Position numbers and translations under genes: made by a program. From positions 115,429 to 179,428 of the forward strand of contig NZ_RCZA01000013.1 in the NCBI RefSeq assembly GCF_006438925.1: DNA of 64,000 bases. Direction: 5' to 3'. The notes under the pieces were generated by a model, which searched no databases, was not told where the DNA came from, and saw only the letters and a program-made list of their open reading frames with translations. Shown one piece after another: positions 35,227 through 42,943 of this stretch. Within the stretch, counting starts at the first letter, position 1, and each line of letters opens with the position of its first letter. This stretch comes from Pseudomonas mandelii. Its GTDB lineage: Bacteria > Pseudomonadota > Gammaproteobacteria > Pseudomonadales > Pseudomonadaceae.

Positions 35227-35786
35227 CGAATAAAGTGGATCTTGCCGGTGTCGTCGTTGCCGATGTAGATGCCATACACACCGGCCTGGCGTTCCTCGAT
35301 ATAGCGTTCGAGGATCTGCCGGATCGCCGGGTAGTAGATGCTGTCCCAAGGGATGTCCTCGGGTGCGAAGAATTTGTAGTCGAGGGTTTCCGTGCCGTAC
35401 TGGCCGGTGATCTCCAGGGCGATGGCGCGGAAGATGATGTACACCTCGCTGATCTTCGGCACGCTGAAGATCGAGTAGGGCGAGAGAATTTCCGCGCGCA
35501 CGCCGCTCTCTTCCCAGACCTCGCGCAGCGCCGCCTGCTCGGTGGTCTCGCCGCCTTCCATGAAGCCGGCCGGCAGCGTCCAGGTGCCAGGACGCGGCGG
35601 GATGGCGCGCTGACACAGCAAATATTTGCCGTCCTGCTCGATGATGCAGCCGGCAATGATTTTCGGATTGACGTAATGGATGTAGCCGCAGCCGCGGCAC
35701 ATCAGGCGCTCGTGCGTATCGCCCGGCGGCAGCTGAGACCTGAGGTCATTGCCGCCGCACTTTGGACAAAAGCTCGGGCTGAACAT
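35223..35786 (-). CDS. Nudix hydrolase with N-terminal zinc ribbon
   Basis: The 187-residue product starts with a zinc-binding pair (CPKCGG ... CRGCGY, about residues 8-34). It then has a Nudix domain with a full box, GFMEGGETTEQAALREVWEE (continuing SG). The layout resembles the NudC-like group that acts on NADH or related dinucleotides. Two bases separate its start from the end of the GntR gene, so they share a transcript. Its role in the locus is unknown: a cofactor-related or pathway-specific phosphoanhydride is possible. Confidence 0.88.
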   Translation of the reverse strand: MFSPSFCPKCGGNDLRSQLPPGDTHERLMCRGCGYIHYVNPKIIAGCIIEQDGKYLLCQRAIPPRPGTWTLPAGFMEGGETTEQAALREVWEESGVRAEILSPYSIFSVPKISEVYIIFRAIALEITGQYGTETLDYKFFAPEDIPWDSIYYPAIRQILERYIEERQAGVYGIYIGNDDTGKIHFIR

Positions 35787-35788
35787 CT

Positions 35789-36541
35789 TTAGCGACCTAT
35801 GCGCGGTTCTTTAAGCGCGATCGGCAGGGTGATGTCGGGGATTTTTCCGGTCTCCTCCTGTTTGCGCTTGAGGTAATCCAGAGCGACGGCTGCGGCGGCG
35901 CGGACGTGGTCGACACACGCCTGATGGGCGGCCAGCGGGTCGCCGCTCTTGATGGCCTCGACCATGCGTTCCATTTCCTGATTGCTGGCGCCACGACGGT
36001 TTTCCTGGGACACCGATGTCGCCCGCAAGTAGCTGATTCGTGCCTGCAACTGGCGCAGCTGAGTGGCCGCCACATGGTTGCCGGAGCCTTCGAGCAGGAC
36101 ATCGTAGAAACCCTGAACCGAGTCGATGACCTGTTGCAGTTCACCTTCCTTGAGGGCCTTGCGGTTTTCCTCCAGGGCTTTTTCCAGGGCCTTGATGTCC
36201 TTGGCCTTGGCACGCAGGGTAAACAGTTGGACGATCAAACCCTCGAGCACGCAACGCAGTTCGTAGATATCGACGGCATCGGCCAGGGTAATGATGGCGA
36301 CACTGGGCCCTTTGGCATCGGCGAATTCCACCAGGCCTTCGGATTCCAGGTGACGCAAGGCCTCGCGTACGGACGTGCGGCTGACGCCCAGGCGATCACA
36401 CAAATCGCGTTCGACCAAGCGGTCTCCCGGCATGAGCTGGAAGTTCATGATGGCGCTTCGCAGTTTATCCAGCACGATTTCGCGCAGGGTAACGGGGTTG
36501 CGATTGACCTTGAAGCTGTCGTCGAGTGGCAGGCGTTTCAT
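35789..36541 (-). CDS. GntR-family regulator (FCD subfamily), probable master of the locus
   Basis: The 250-residue product starts at MKRLPLDDSFKV; the longer frame carries 43 extra residues of unlikely composition. It has a winged HTH about 18-85 (LVERDLCDRLGVSRTSVREAL) and an FCD domain about 95-230 with the usual metal-site His residues (GNHVAATQL, AHQACVDH). FCD regulators bind TGGTNNACCA-type palindromes, which fits the TGGTATACCA core of the six operators around this gene. I infer it represses the locus until an intermediate binds. Direct binding is untested. Confidence 0.88.
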   Translation of the reverse strand: MKRLPLDDSFKVNRNPVTLREIVLDKLRSAIMNFQLMPGDRLVERDLCDRLGVSRTSVREALRHLESEGLVEFADAKGPSVAIITLADAVDIYELRCVLEGLIVQLFTLRAKAKDIKALEKALEENRKALKEGELQQVIDSVQGFYDVLLEGSGNHVAATQLRQLQARISYLRATSVSQENRRGASNQEMERMVEAIKSGDPLAAHQACVDHVRAAAAVALDYLKRKQEETGKIPDITLPIALKEPRIGR

Positions 36542-36629
36542 GGGGTCCGCTCTGAATGTGGCTGTCCATGCAAAAAGAGCACTTCGATCGCAAGAATCTC
36601 TGTGCTCGGTCAGGTCAAACAGCCAAGGG

Positions 36630-37019
36630 TTAACTGGAGGCCTCGGCATCGGCTTCGGCGAACGCTTCACGGGCGAGCCGGAAGCTGTCTACGGCAGCGG
36701 GGACACCGCAATAAATACCGACCTGAAGCAGAATTTCGCGTATTTGTTCACGAGTCAGTCCGTTACGCAAGGCGCCGCGTACATGCAGCTTGAGTTCGTG
36801 AGGCCGATTGAGGGCCGAAATCATGGCCAAGTTTATCATGCTGCGCTCTTTAAGCGACAAACCCTCACGGCCCCAGACATGGCCCCAGCAGTACTCGGTG
36901 ACCATTTCCTGCAGTGGCCGGGTGAAGTCGTCGGCGTTCTCGATGGAGCGTTTCACGTAGGCTTCGCCCAGCACCTGGGTGCGGATTTTCAGCCCCTCTT
37001 TATATTTCTCGTTGCTCAT
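36630..37019 (-). CDS. Carboxymuconolactone decarboxylase (CMD) family protein
   Basis: The 129-residue all-helical protein has EYCWGHVWGREGLSLKERSM, ALNRPHELKLHVRGALRNGL and ILLQVGIYCGVPAA, the CMD/PcaC-like profile with His and Cys in the helical core. The ATG overlaps the semialdehyde dehydrogenase stop (ATGA). PcaC-type decarboxylation of a gamma-carboxylactone is one option; other CMD proteins are thiol peroxidases, but the CxxC of that group is not evident. Confidence 0.88.
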   Translation of the reverse strand: MSNEKYKEGLKIRTQVLGEAYVKRSIENADDFTRPLQEMVTEYCWGHVWGREGLSLKERSMINLAMISALNRPHELKLHVRGALRNGLTREQIREILLQVGIYCGVPAAVDSFRLAREAFAEADAEASS

Positions 37020-38491
37020 CGCGGTGTGCTCCCGAAGTCTTCCAACCCGCCCATCAGGGTGTATTTGAGTTCCAGATAATCCTCGATGCCGTACTTGGAT
37101 CCTTCACGGCCCAGGCCCGAGGATTTGATGCCGCCAAAGGGCGCGACTTCAGTGGAAATCAGCCCTTCGTTAATCCCGACCATGCCGTACTCCAAAGCTT
37201 CGCTCATGCGCCATGCGCGACCGAGATCGCGGGTGTAGCAATAGGCGGCGAGGCCGAATTCAGTGTCGTTGGCCATGTGGATCGCCTCGGCTTCAGTCTC
37301 GAAGCGGAACACGGCTGCCAGCGGACCAAAGGTTTCGTCTTGGGCGACTTTCATCGAAGCGGTCACGCCGGCCAGCACCGTCGGCTGGAAGAACCCGTGC
37401 CCCAGCGCATGACGTTCACCGCCGCAGAGCAGTTGCGCACCCTGAGCGAGCGCGTCCTGAACATGGTCTTCGACTTTGGCCACGGCGCGATCGTTGATCA
37501 GCGGGCCTTGATTCACGCCGGTGTCAAAACCGCTGCCGACGTGCAGTTGCTTGACCCGCTCGGCCAGGCGGGCGACGAAGGCGTCGTGAATGCCGTCCTG
37601 CACCAGGAAGCGATTGACGCAGACACAGGTCTGCCCGGCATTGCGGAATTTGGCGATCAGCGCGCCGTCCACGGCACGCTCCAGGTTGGCGTCGTCGAAC
37701 ACGATGAAGGGCGCATTGCCCCCCAGCTCCAGCGAGACTTTTTTCAGCGTCGGCGCGCACTGCGCCATCAGCAATTTGCCAATAGCGGTCGAGCCGGTAA
37801 ACGACAGTTTGCGCACCAGCGGACTGGCGGTCAGTTCGCCACCGATGGCCACCGCGTCGCCGGTGATCACATTGAAAATGCCCGGCGGAATGCCGGCCTG
37901 TTCAGCCAACGCGGCCATGGCCAATGCCGAAAACGGCGTTTCCGGTGCCGGTTTAACAATGCACGGACAACCGGCAGCGAGCGCAGGGCCGGCCTTGCGG
38001 GTGATCATCGCGGCGGGAAAATTCCACGGCGTGATGGCCGCGACGACGCCGATCGGCTCCTTGCTGACCACGATGCGCGCATCGCCTTTGTGGCTGGGAA
38101 TGGTGTCGCCGTAGATGCGCTTGGCTTCTTCGGCGAACCACTCGATAAAGCTTGCGGCGTAGAGGATTTCACCCTTGGCTTCGGCCAGTGGCTTGCCTTG
38201 TTCGAGGGTGAGGATTTCTGCCAGCGCATCGGCGTTTTCAATCATCAGCGCGTGCCAGCGTTTCAGCGTCTGGCTGCGTTCTTTGGCGGTCAGCGCACGC
38301 CAGGCCGGCCAGGCCTTGTTGGCGGCGGCGATGGCCTGACGAGCGTGCTCGGCGCCAAGATTCGGCACCCGGCCGATCAGCTCGCCGGTGGCCGGGTTGA
38401 AGATGTCCTGACAAGCGCCGCCCGGGGCATCCAGCCATTGGCCGTCGATATAGGCCTGCTGACGGAACAGTTGCGAAGCTGCTGGGTTCAT
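37016..38491 (-). CDS. NAD(P)-dependent succinate-semialdehyde dehydrogenase-like (GabD type)
   Basis: The 491-residue protein (start MNPAASQLF, AGGAG upstream) has the ALDH motifs SLELGGNAPF (catalytic Glu) and FRNAGQTCVCVNR (catalytic Cys). The C-terminal GLGREGSKYGIEDYLELKY is typical of SSADH. It would turn succinic semialdehyde into succinate, the usual exit of pyridine-type ring degradation. It is co-transcribed with the CMD gene and, past a REP element, with the flavin reductase upstream. Confidence 0.9.
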   Translation of the reverse strand: MNPAASQLFRQQAYIDGQWLDAPGGACQDIFNPATGELIGRVPNLGAEHARQAIAAANKAWPAWRALTAKERSQTLKRWHALMIENADALAEILTLEQGKPLAEAKGEILYAASFIEWFAEEAKRIYGDTIPSHKGDARIVVSKEPIGVVAAITPWNFPAAMITRKAGPALAAGCPCIVKPAPETPFSALAMAALAEQAGIPPGIFNVITGDAVAIGGELTASPLVRKLSFTGSTAIGKLLMAQCAPTLKKVSLELGGNAPFIVFDDANLERAVDGALIAKFRNAGQTCVCVNRFLVQDGIHDAFVARLAERVKQLHVGSGFDTGVNQGPLINDRAVAKVEDHVQDALAQGAQLLCGGERHALGHGFFQPTVLAGVTASMKVAQDETFGPLAAVFRFETEAEAIHMANDTEFGLAAYCYTRDLGRAWRMSEALEYGMVGINEGLISTEVAPFGGIKSSGLGREGSKYGIEDYLELKYTLMGGLEDFGSTPR

Positions 38492-38532
38492 ATCGGCTCC
38501 TGACAAAATAAAAAGGGTCTGCGCGATTACCT

Positions 38533-38619
38533 GTGGGAGCGAGCTTGCTCGCGATGGCGATGTGTCAGTCACATTGATGTTGAATGTGCTGCCGTCATCG
38601 CGAGCAAGCTCGCTCCCAC
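38533..38619. repeat. REP pair (BIME-like), GTGGGAGCGAGC class
   Basis: Inverted copies of GTGGGAGCGAGCTTGCTCGC face each other over a short spacer. Located between the SSADH-like gene and the second flavin reductase. Confidence 0.93.
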
Positions 38620-38644
38620 AGGGACCGCGCGCTGCACAAAAACG

Positions 38645-39130
38645 TCAGGCCAGGGTGGGCAGGGGACCCAGCTTGCCTTTGTGATAGATCATCGGCGTCA
38701 CCGGTTGCTCGGGCAGAATCAGGTTCTTCACCGCGCCGACGATGATCGCGTGGTCACCGCCGTCGTATTCGCGCCACAGTTCGCACTCAATGATCGCCGT
38801 AGCGTTGCCCAGCAGCGGATTGCCCAGCGCGCTCAAGTGCCAGTCGATGCCATTGGCCTTGTCTTTGCCTTTACCGGCAAACGCATAGGCTTCGGCGGTC
38901 TGGTCGGCGGACAGCAAGTGAATCGCGAACTGCTTGCTGTCGCGCAGGATCGGGTACGTGTCAGAGGCATAGTTGGGGCAGAACAGCACCAGTGCCGGAT
39001 CGATCGACAGCGCACTGAATGCGCTGGCGGTAATGCCGACGATGCCACCGTCCGGGTCCAGGGTGGTGACCACCGTGACCCCGGACGGGAACGAGCTCAT
39101 GACGTCTTTGTAAATGCCGGGTTCGATCAT
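38645..39130 (-). CDS. Flavin reductase (FMN-binding split-barrel), copy 2
   Basis: The 161-residue paralogue of the gene at 26272 has the same motifs: SFPSGVTVVTTLDPDGG, ALVLFCPNYASDTYP, and GDHAIIVGAVKNLIL. It lies in the operon with the two aldehyde dehydrogenases. Either it serves the same LLM enzyme from another unit or a second monooxygenase outside the window. Confidence 0.92.
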   Translation of the reverse strand: MIEPGIYKDVMSSFPSGVTVVTTLDPDGGIVGITASAFSALSIDPALVLFCPNYASDTYPILRDSKQFAIHLLSADQTAEAYAFAGKGKDKANGIDWHLSALGNPLLGNATAIIECELWREYDGGDHAIIVGAVKNLILPEQPVTPMIYHKGKLGPLPTLA

Positions 39131-39142
39131 TTCGTCAATCTC

Positions 39143-40624
39143 CTAGCGCATCACAAACGGATCAGGCATTGGCGCCTGGGAAAGGTTGATCCACACCGTT
39201 TTCAGCTCGGTGTAGGCCAGCACCGAATCGATGCCGCTCTCGCGTCCATAGCCGCTGTTCTTGAAGCCGCCAATCGGCGCCATGGCCGACACGGCGCGGT
39301 AGGTGTTGACCCAGATGATCCCGGAGCGCACGTCCCGGGCCAGTCGATGAGCGCGGCCCAGATCGCGAGTCCAGATGCCGGCGGCGAGGCCGAACTGCGA
39401 GTCGTTGGCAATCGCCAACGCTTCGGCTTCATCCTTGAAGCGAATCACCGAGGCCACCGGACCGAAGACTTCTTCCTGCATGATTTTCATCGAGTTGCGG
39501 TCGCATTCGAACAAGGTCGGCTCGTAGAACCAGCCATCGCCCAGATTCTGCGGACGCTTGCCGCCCAGGCGCAGGCGCGCACCTTCGGCGATGGCGTCGG
39601 CGACCAGGCCTTCGACCACGGCCAGTTGCTGCGCGGTGGCCATGGGGCCCATTTCGCTGCTGTCTTCCTGCGGGTTGCCGATGCGGATGCGTTTGGCGCG
39701 TTCGACCAAACGATCGACGAACTCATCGTAGATTTCGTCCTGCACCAACAATCGAGAACCGGAAACGCAACTCTGACCGGAGGCCGCGTAGATCCCGGCA
39801 ATCGCGCCGTTGATTGCGCTGTCGAGGTCGGCGTCGGCGAAGATAATGTTCGGCGATTTGCCGCCCAGTTCCAGCGACAGCTTGGCGAAGTTCTCGGCGC
39901 TGCTGCGCACCACGTGCCTTGCTGTCGCGGCGCCGCCGGTGAAGGCGATTTTGCGGATCAGCGGATGGCGGGTCAGGGCCGCGCCAGTGCTTGGGCCGTA
40001 GCCGGTAACGACGTTGACCACGCCCGGCGGGATGCCGGCTTCCAGCGCCAGACGCGCCAGTTCGAGAATGGTGGCGGAGGCGTGCTCCGACGGTTTGATC
40101 ACGATGGTATTGCCTGCCGCCAGGGCCGGGGCGAGTTTGATCGCGGTCAGGTACAGCGGGCTGTTCCAGGGAATGATCGCGGCGACCACGCCCATGGCTT
40201 CGTGCACGGTGTAGGCAAACAGGTCCGGCTTGTCGAGGGGCAGGGTGCCGCCTTCGAGTTTGTCCGCCAGGCCCGCGGTGTAGTGGAAGAACTCCGGCAA
40301 GTAGCTGACCTGGCCACGGGTTTCGCGGATCAGCTTGCCGTTGTCACGGCTTTCCAGCTGCGCCAGGTGCTCCTTGTTTTCAGCGATCAGATCGCCCAGA
40401 CGCCTCAGCAGTTTGCCGCGGGCGGTGGCGGTCAGGCCACGCCAGGCCGGGCTGTCGAAAGCCGTCTGCGCAGCCTGTACGGCGCGTTCGACGTCGGCTT
40501 CGTCGGCATCGGGCAGTTCGGCCCAGGCTTGGGCCAGGGCCGGGTTCAGGCTTTCAAAGGTCTTGCCGGACAGGGCATCGACCCATTCACCGCCGATGCA
40601 CATCTGGAAGCGTGCGAGTGTCAT
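39143..40624 (-). CDS. Aldehyde dehydrogenase (pathway-specific)
   Basis: The 493-residue protein has a nucleotide-binding and catalytic layout with PWNSPLYLTAIKLAPALAAG, LELGGKSPNIIFADADLD (catalytic Glu) and AASGQSCVSGSRLLVQ (catalytic Cys), plus a late FGPVASVIRF. It would oxidise an aldehyde made by ring opening. Its start overlaps the alpha/beta hydrolase stop (ATGA), consistent with consecutive steps: oxidise the aldehyde, then hydrolyse an amide-like bond. Confidence 0.92.
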   Translation of the reverse strand: MTLARFQMCIGGEWVDALSGKTFESLNPALAQAWAELPDADEADVERAVQAAQTAFDSPAWRGLTATARGKLLRRLGDLIAENKEHLAQLESRDNGKLIRETRGQVSYLPEFFHYTAGLADKLEGGTLPLDKPDLFAYTVHEAMGVVAAIIPWNSPLYLTAIKLAPALAAGNTIVIKPSEHASATILELARLALEAGIPPGVVNVVTGYGPSTGAALTRHPLIRKIAFTGGAATARHVVRSSAENFAKLSLELGGKSPNIIFADADLDSAINGAIAGIYAASGQSCVSGSRLLVQDEIYDEFVDRLVERAKRIRIGNPQEDSSEMGPMATAQQLAVVEGLVADAIAEGARLRLGGKRPQNLGDGWFYEPTLFECDRNSMKIMQEEVFGPVASVIRFKDEAEALAIANDSQFGLAAGIWTRDLGRAHRLARDVRSGIIWVNTYRAVSAMAPIGGFKNSGYGRESGIDSVLAYTELKTVWINLSQAPMPDPFVMR

Positions 40625-41454
40625 GCAACGATCCCCTTTATTTGGTTTTGTCGGGAGTACGCCGTGTCGAGAAACTCCAGCAGCAGCTGGTTGACCAGGC
40701 GCGGTGATTCTACGGGCATCATATGCCGCTGCTCGGCGAGCACGGCAACTGTCGCGCCGGGAATGCGTGCGGCCAATTGCTCGGCCATTTTCGGTGTGGA
40801 ACCCGGGTCCAGTTCACCGGTGGCGATCAGTGTCGGCACCTGGATGCTGCCCAAGTCGTCAGCGCGGTACATGTCCTGGGTTGCGAACAGCTCATAGGTG
40901 GTCAGGTAACCCTGCGGGTCATTGTCTGCCAGGGTTTGGCGCAAGGCCGCAATCTGCGCCGGGTTGGCCGCCTGATATTCACGGCTGAACCAGCGCGACA
41001 GGGCAGCTTCGGCATTGGCATCCGGTCCGTGCTCGGCCGCTTGAGCGGTGCGGGCGATAACGCCGGCACGCTGTTCGGGGCTGCGATTGAACACGCTGTT
41101 GAGCACCACCAGACCTTGCAGGCGTTGCGGGTAATGCAAGGCAAATGCCCGCGCGACCAGCCCGCCCATGGAAAAGCCGATCACCGTCGCCTGAGGCACT
41201 TGCAGGTGATCGAGCAGCTCCAGCAACTGGTCGGCATAGCCGAGCAGGGGGGTGCCGCTTTCCGGGCGCGGGCTGGCGCCGTGGCCCAGCATGTCGTAGG
41301 CAATCACGCGGTACTTCGTGGCCAGGCCAACGACCTGGCCGCCCCACATTTCTTTGTTCAGGCCCACGCCGTGGATCAAAACCACGGGCTGGCCTTGGCC
41401 GGTCGCCAGGTAACTGGTGCCAGCCGGGGTGAGTTCAGCGGTGAGCCGAATCAT
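40621..41454 (-). CDS. Alpha/beta hydrolase
   Basis: The 277-residue enzyme starts at MIRLTAELTPAG (AGGAGCG before it). It has the oxyanion HGVGLNKEMW segment, nucleophile elbow GFSMGG, acid in TGELDPGS, and His in EQRHMMPVE. In the Rut pathway RutD has the same fold; here it could hydrolyse the amide or enol ester made after ring opening. The reaction is inferred only from neighbours. Confidence 0.88.
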   Translation of the reverse strand: MIRLTAELTPAGTSYLATGQGQPVVLIHGVGLNKEMWGGQVVGLATKYRVIAYDMLGHGASPRPESGTPLLGYADQLLELLDHLQVPQATVIGFSMGGLVARAFALHYPQRLQGLVVLNSVFNRSPEQRAGVIARTAQAAEHGPDANAEAALSRWFSREYQAANPAQIAALRQTLADNDPQGYLTTYELFATQDMYRADDLGSIQVPTLIATGELDPGSTPKMAEQLAARIPGATVAVLAEQRHMMPVESPRLVNQLLLEFLDTAYSRQNQIKGIVA

Positions 41455-41497
41455 GGAGCGCTCCTGCATGCCTTTTTGTTGTTGTTACCGACCTTGA

Positions 41498-42088
41498 TTA
41501 CTGGGCGTTCTCGGCAGCCAGTTCTTCCAGATCGATGTAACGGTTGCCGATGCGTGGGTGCAGGCGGCCGCCATCGGCGCAACCCAGTACCACCACGATT
41601 TCGTCGGCACGCGGTGCATCTTCGATTTGCATTTCCAGGGTGATGTAGTGCGAACGCAGGCCTTCGTCGTCCTTGTGCATCATCGGGATCTGGATCGAGG
41701 TGCCCGGGCCGCCGCGCTTGTTGGTGAAGCTCAGGTAGCTCTTGGCTTTCACCGCTTCGCGGTAATGGTTGCCAAAGCGCAGGGTGTGGATGACGGCGGA
41801 GGCGTGTTCGATTTCGCCGTCGGCGCCGACCACCGCGGCCTTGCCGTAAGCCTCGATCTTCTCGGCGCCGCCGATGATGCCGACCAGACGCTCGACCATC
41901 AGTGCACCGAGGTCGGAGCAGTTGGCACGAATTTCCGGTTTCAGGTCTTCGACAAAGCCGCGACCCAGCCAAGGGTTTTTCATCACGACGGCCAGGCCGA
42001 CCATGGTCACTGGCTTATCGGTGGCCTTGCCGCCTTCGATAAAGGTTTCTTCGACATAGCTGACGATCTTGCGGATTTCGAAACTCAT
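41498..42088 (-). CDS. AA_synth (DUF1185) family protein
   Basis: The 196-residue product has the family segments VSYVEETFIEGG, VGLAVVMKNPWLGRGFVEDL, EAYGKAAVVGADGEIEHASA, and a C-terminal DEIVVVLGCADGGRLHPRIG. The family is named amino acid synthesis on structural and context grounds; no reaction is established that I know of. It is the first gene of the long operon after operator 6, which suggests an early, substrate-proximal step or a chaperone-like role. Confidence 0.82.
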   Translation of the reverse strand: MSFEIRKIVSYVEETFIEGGKATDKPVTMVGLAVVMKNPWLGRGFVEDLKPEIRANCSDLGALMVERLVGIIGGAEKIEAYGKAAVVGADGEIEHASAVIHTLRFGNHYREAVKAKSYLSFTNKRGGPGTSIQIPMMHKDDEGLRSHYITLEMQIEDAPRADEIVVVLGCADGGRLHPRIGNRYIDLEELAAENAQ

Positions 42089-42127
42089 GAGCTGCTCCGT
42101 TTAGGGTGAGAGTGTCTGTGCGTCTGA

Positions 42128-42144
42128 TGGTATACCATAATACC
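42128..42144. promoter_or_regulatory. Locus operator 6 (upstream of the AA_synth operon)
   Basis: TGGTATACCATAATACC, one base different from the consensus, 40 bases upstream of the AA_synth start. Confidence 0.8.
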
Positions 42145-42226
42145 GGTAGCGCAAGTCCCTGAAACGGGTTTCTGGTCGGACGGTGGTGAAAAGGGAGGAG
42201 GGAACGGCTGTTGCCAATAAAAAACC

Positions 42227-42257
42227 AAAAAAAACCCGGCTGATGAGGCCGGGTTTT
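42227..42257 (-). terminator. Intrinsic terminator of the response-regulator gene
   Basis: AAAACCCGGC / GCCGGGTTTT stem with a 7-base loop; on the minus strand it ends in a T-run, just after the response-regulator stop at 42278. Confidence 0.88.
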
Positions 42258-42277
42258 CCATTGAGTATTAATGCCTG

Positions 42278-42910
42278 CTACCGCGAGATGATCCCGTGAT
42301 CGATCGCGTATTTGACCAGGGCCGCCGGTTTGTCGATGTTGAGTTTGCGCCGGATGCTCAGGCGATGGGTCTCTACCGTGCGAACGCTGATGTCCAGTTC
42401 GCGGGCCATCTCCTTGTTGTTCAGCCCTTGAGCCATCTTGTACAACACCTGGCTCTCGCGCGGTGTCAGCTCGTTGTCGGTATTTTTATCGGCGATGAGC
42501 CGCTGGGCGATCTCGGCGCTGTAGAACGTGCCGCCACTGGCGATGGCTTCGATCGCCGCGATGATTTCCCGCGACGGTGAGTTCTTCAGCACATAGCCGC
42601 TGGCCCCCGCGCGAACGGACTCACTCACGTATTCGTTATTGTCGTACATGCTGAGCACCAGCACCTTGAGCGACGGGTACTGGCTGCGTAACACCCGGGT
42701 CAGCTCGATCCCGTTCATGTCCCGCAGGCTGATGTCGACGAGCAACAGGTCCGGCTGGCAGCGCCCGACCATTTCAATGGCCTCCGCGCCACTCTCGGCT
42801 TCGCCCACCACTTCCAGGGGGGCCATGACCGACAGCAGCGCTTTGATCCCGTCGCGGACCAGGGCGTGATCGTCGACCAGGGCGACGCGGATCGGGTAGG
42901 GCAGGTTCAT
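42278..42910 (-). CDS. NarL/LuxR-type response regulator
   Basis: The 210-residue protein has a receiver domain (1-125) with acidic pocket LVDDHALVRD, phospho-acceptor Asp59 (LLVDIS) and the C-terminal Lys of YVLKNSPSRE. A LuxR HTH follows (about 145-205, LTPRESQVLYKMAQGLNNKEMARELDISVRTVETH). It is 33 bases after the histidine kinase gene on the same strand and is its natural partner. Confidence 0.93.
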   Translation of the reverse strand: MNLPYPIRVALVDDHALVRDGIKALLSVMAPLEVVGEAESGAEAIEMVGRCQPDLLLVDISLRDMNGIELTRVLRSQYPSLKVLVLSMYDNNEYVSESVRAGASGYVLKNSPSREIIAAIEAIASGGTFYSAEIAQRLIADKNTDNELTPRESQVLYKMAQGLNNKEMARELDISVRTVETHRLSIRRKLNIDKPAALVKYAIDHGIISR

Positions 42911-42943
42911 CGCGGGTATTCACTCTTGTTGTCAGGGGGCGAG

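Noticed and set aside
37277..38503. 408-codon plus-strand frame
   Set aside because: Antisense shadow of the SSADH-like gene.
38681..40897. 738-codon plus-strand frame
   Set aside because: It covers the flavin reductase and aldehyde dehydrogenase genes in antisense and has no recognisable protein features.
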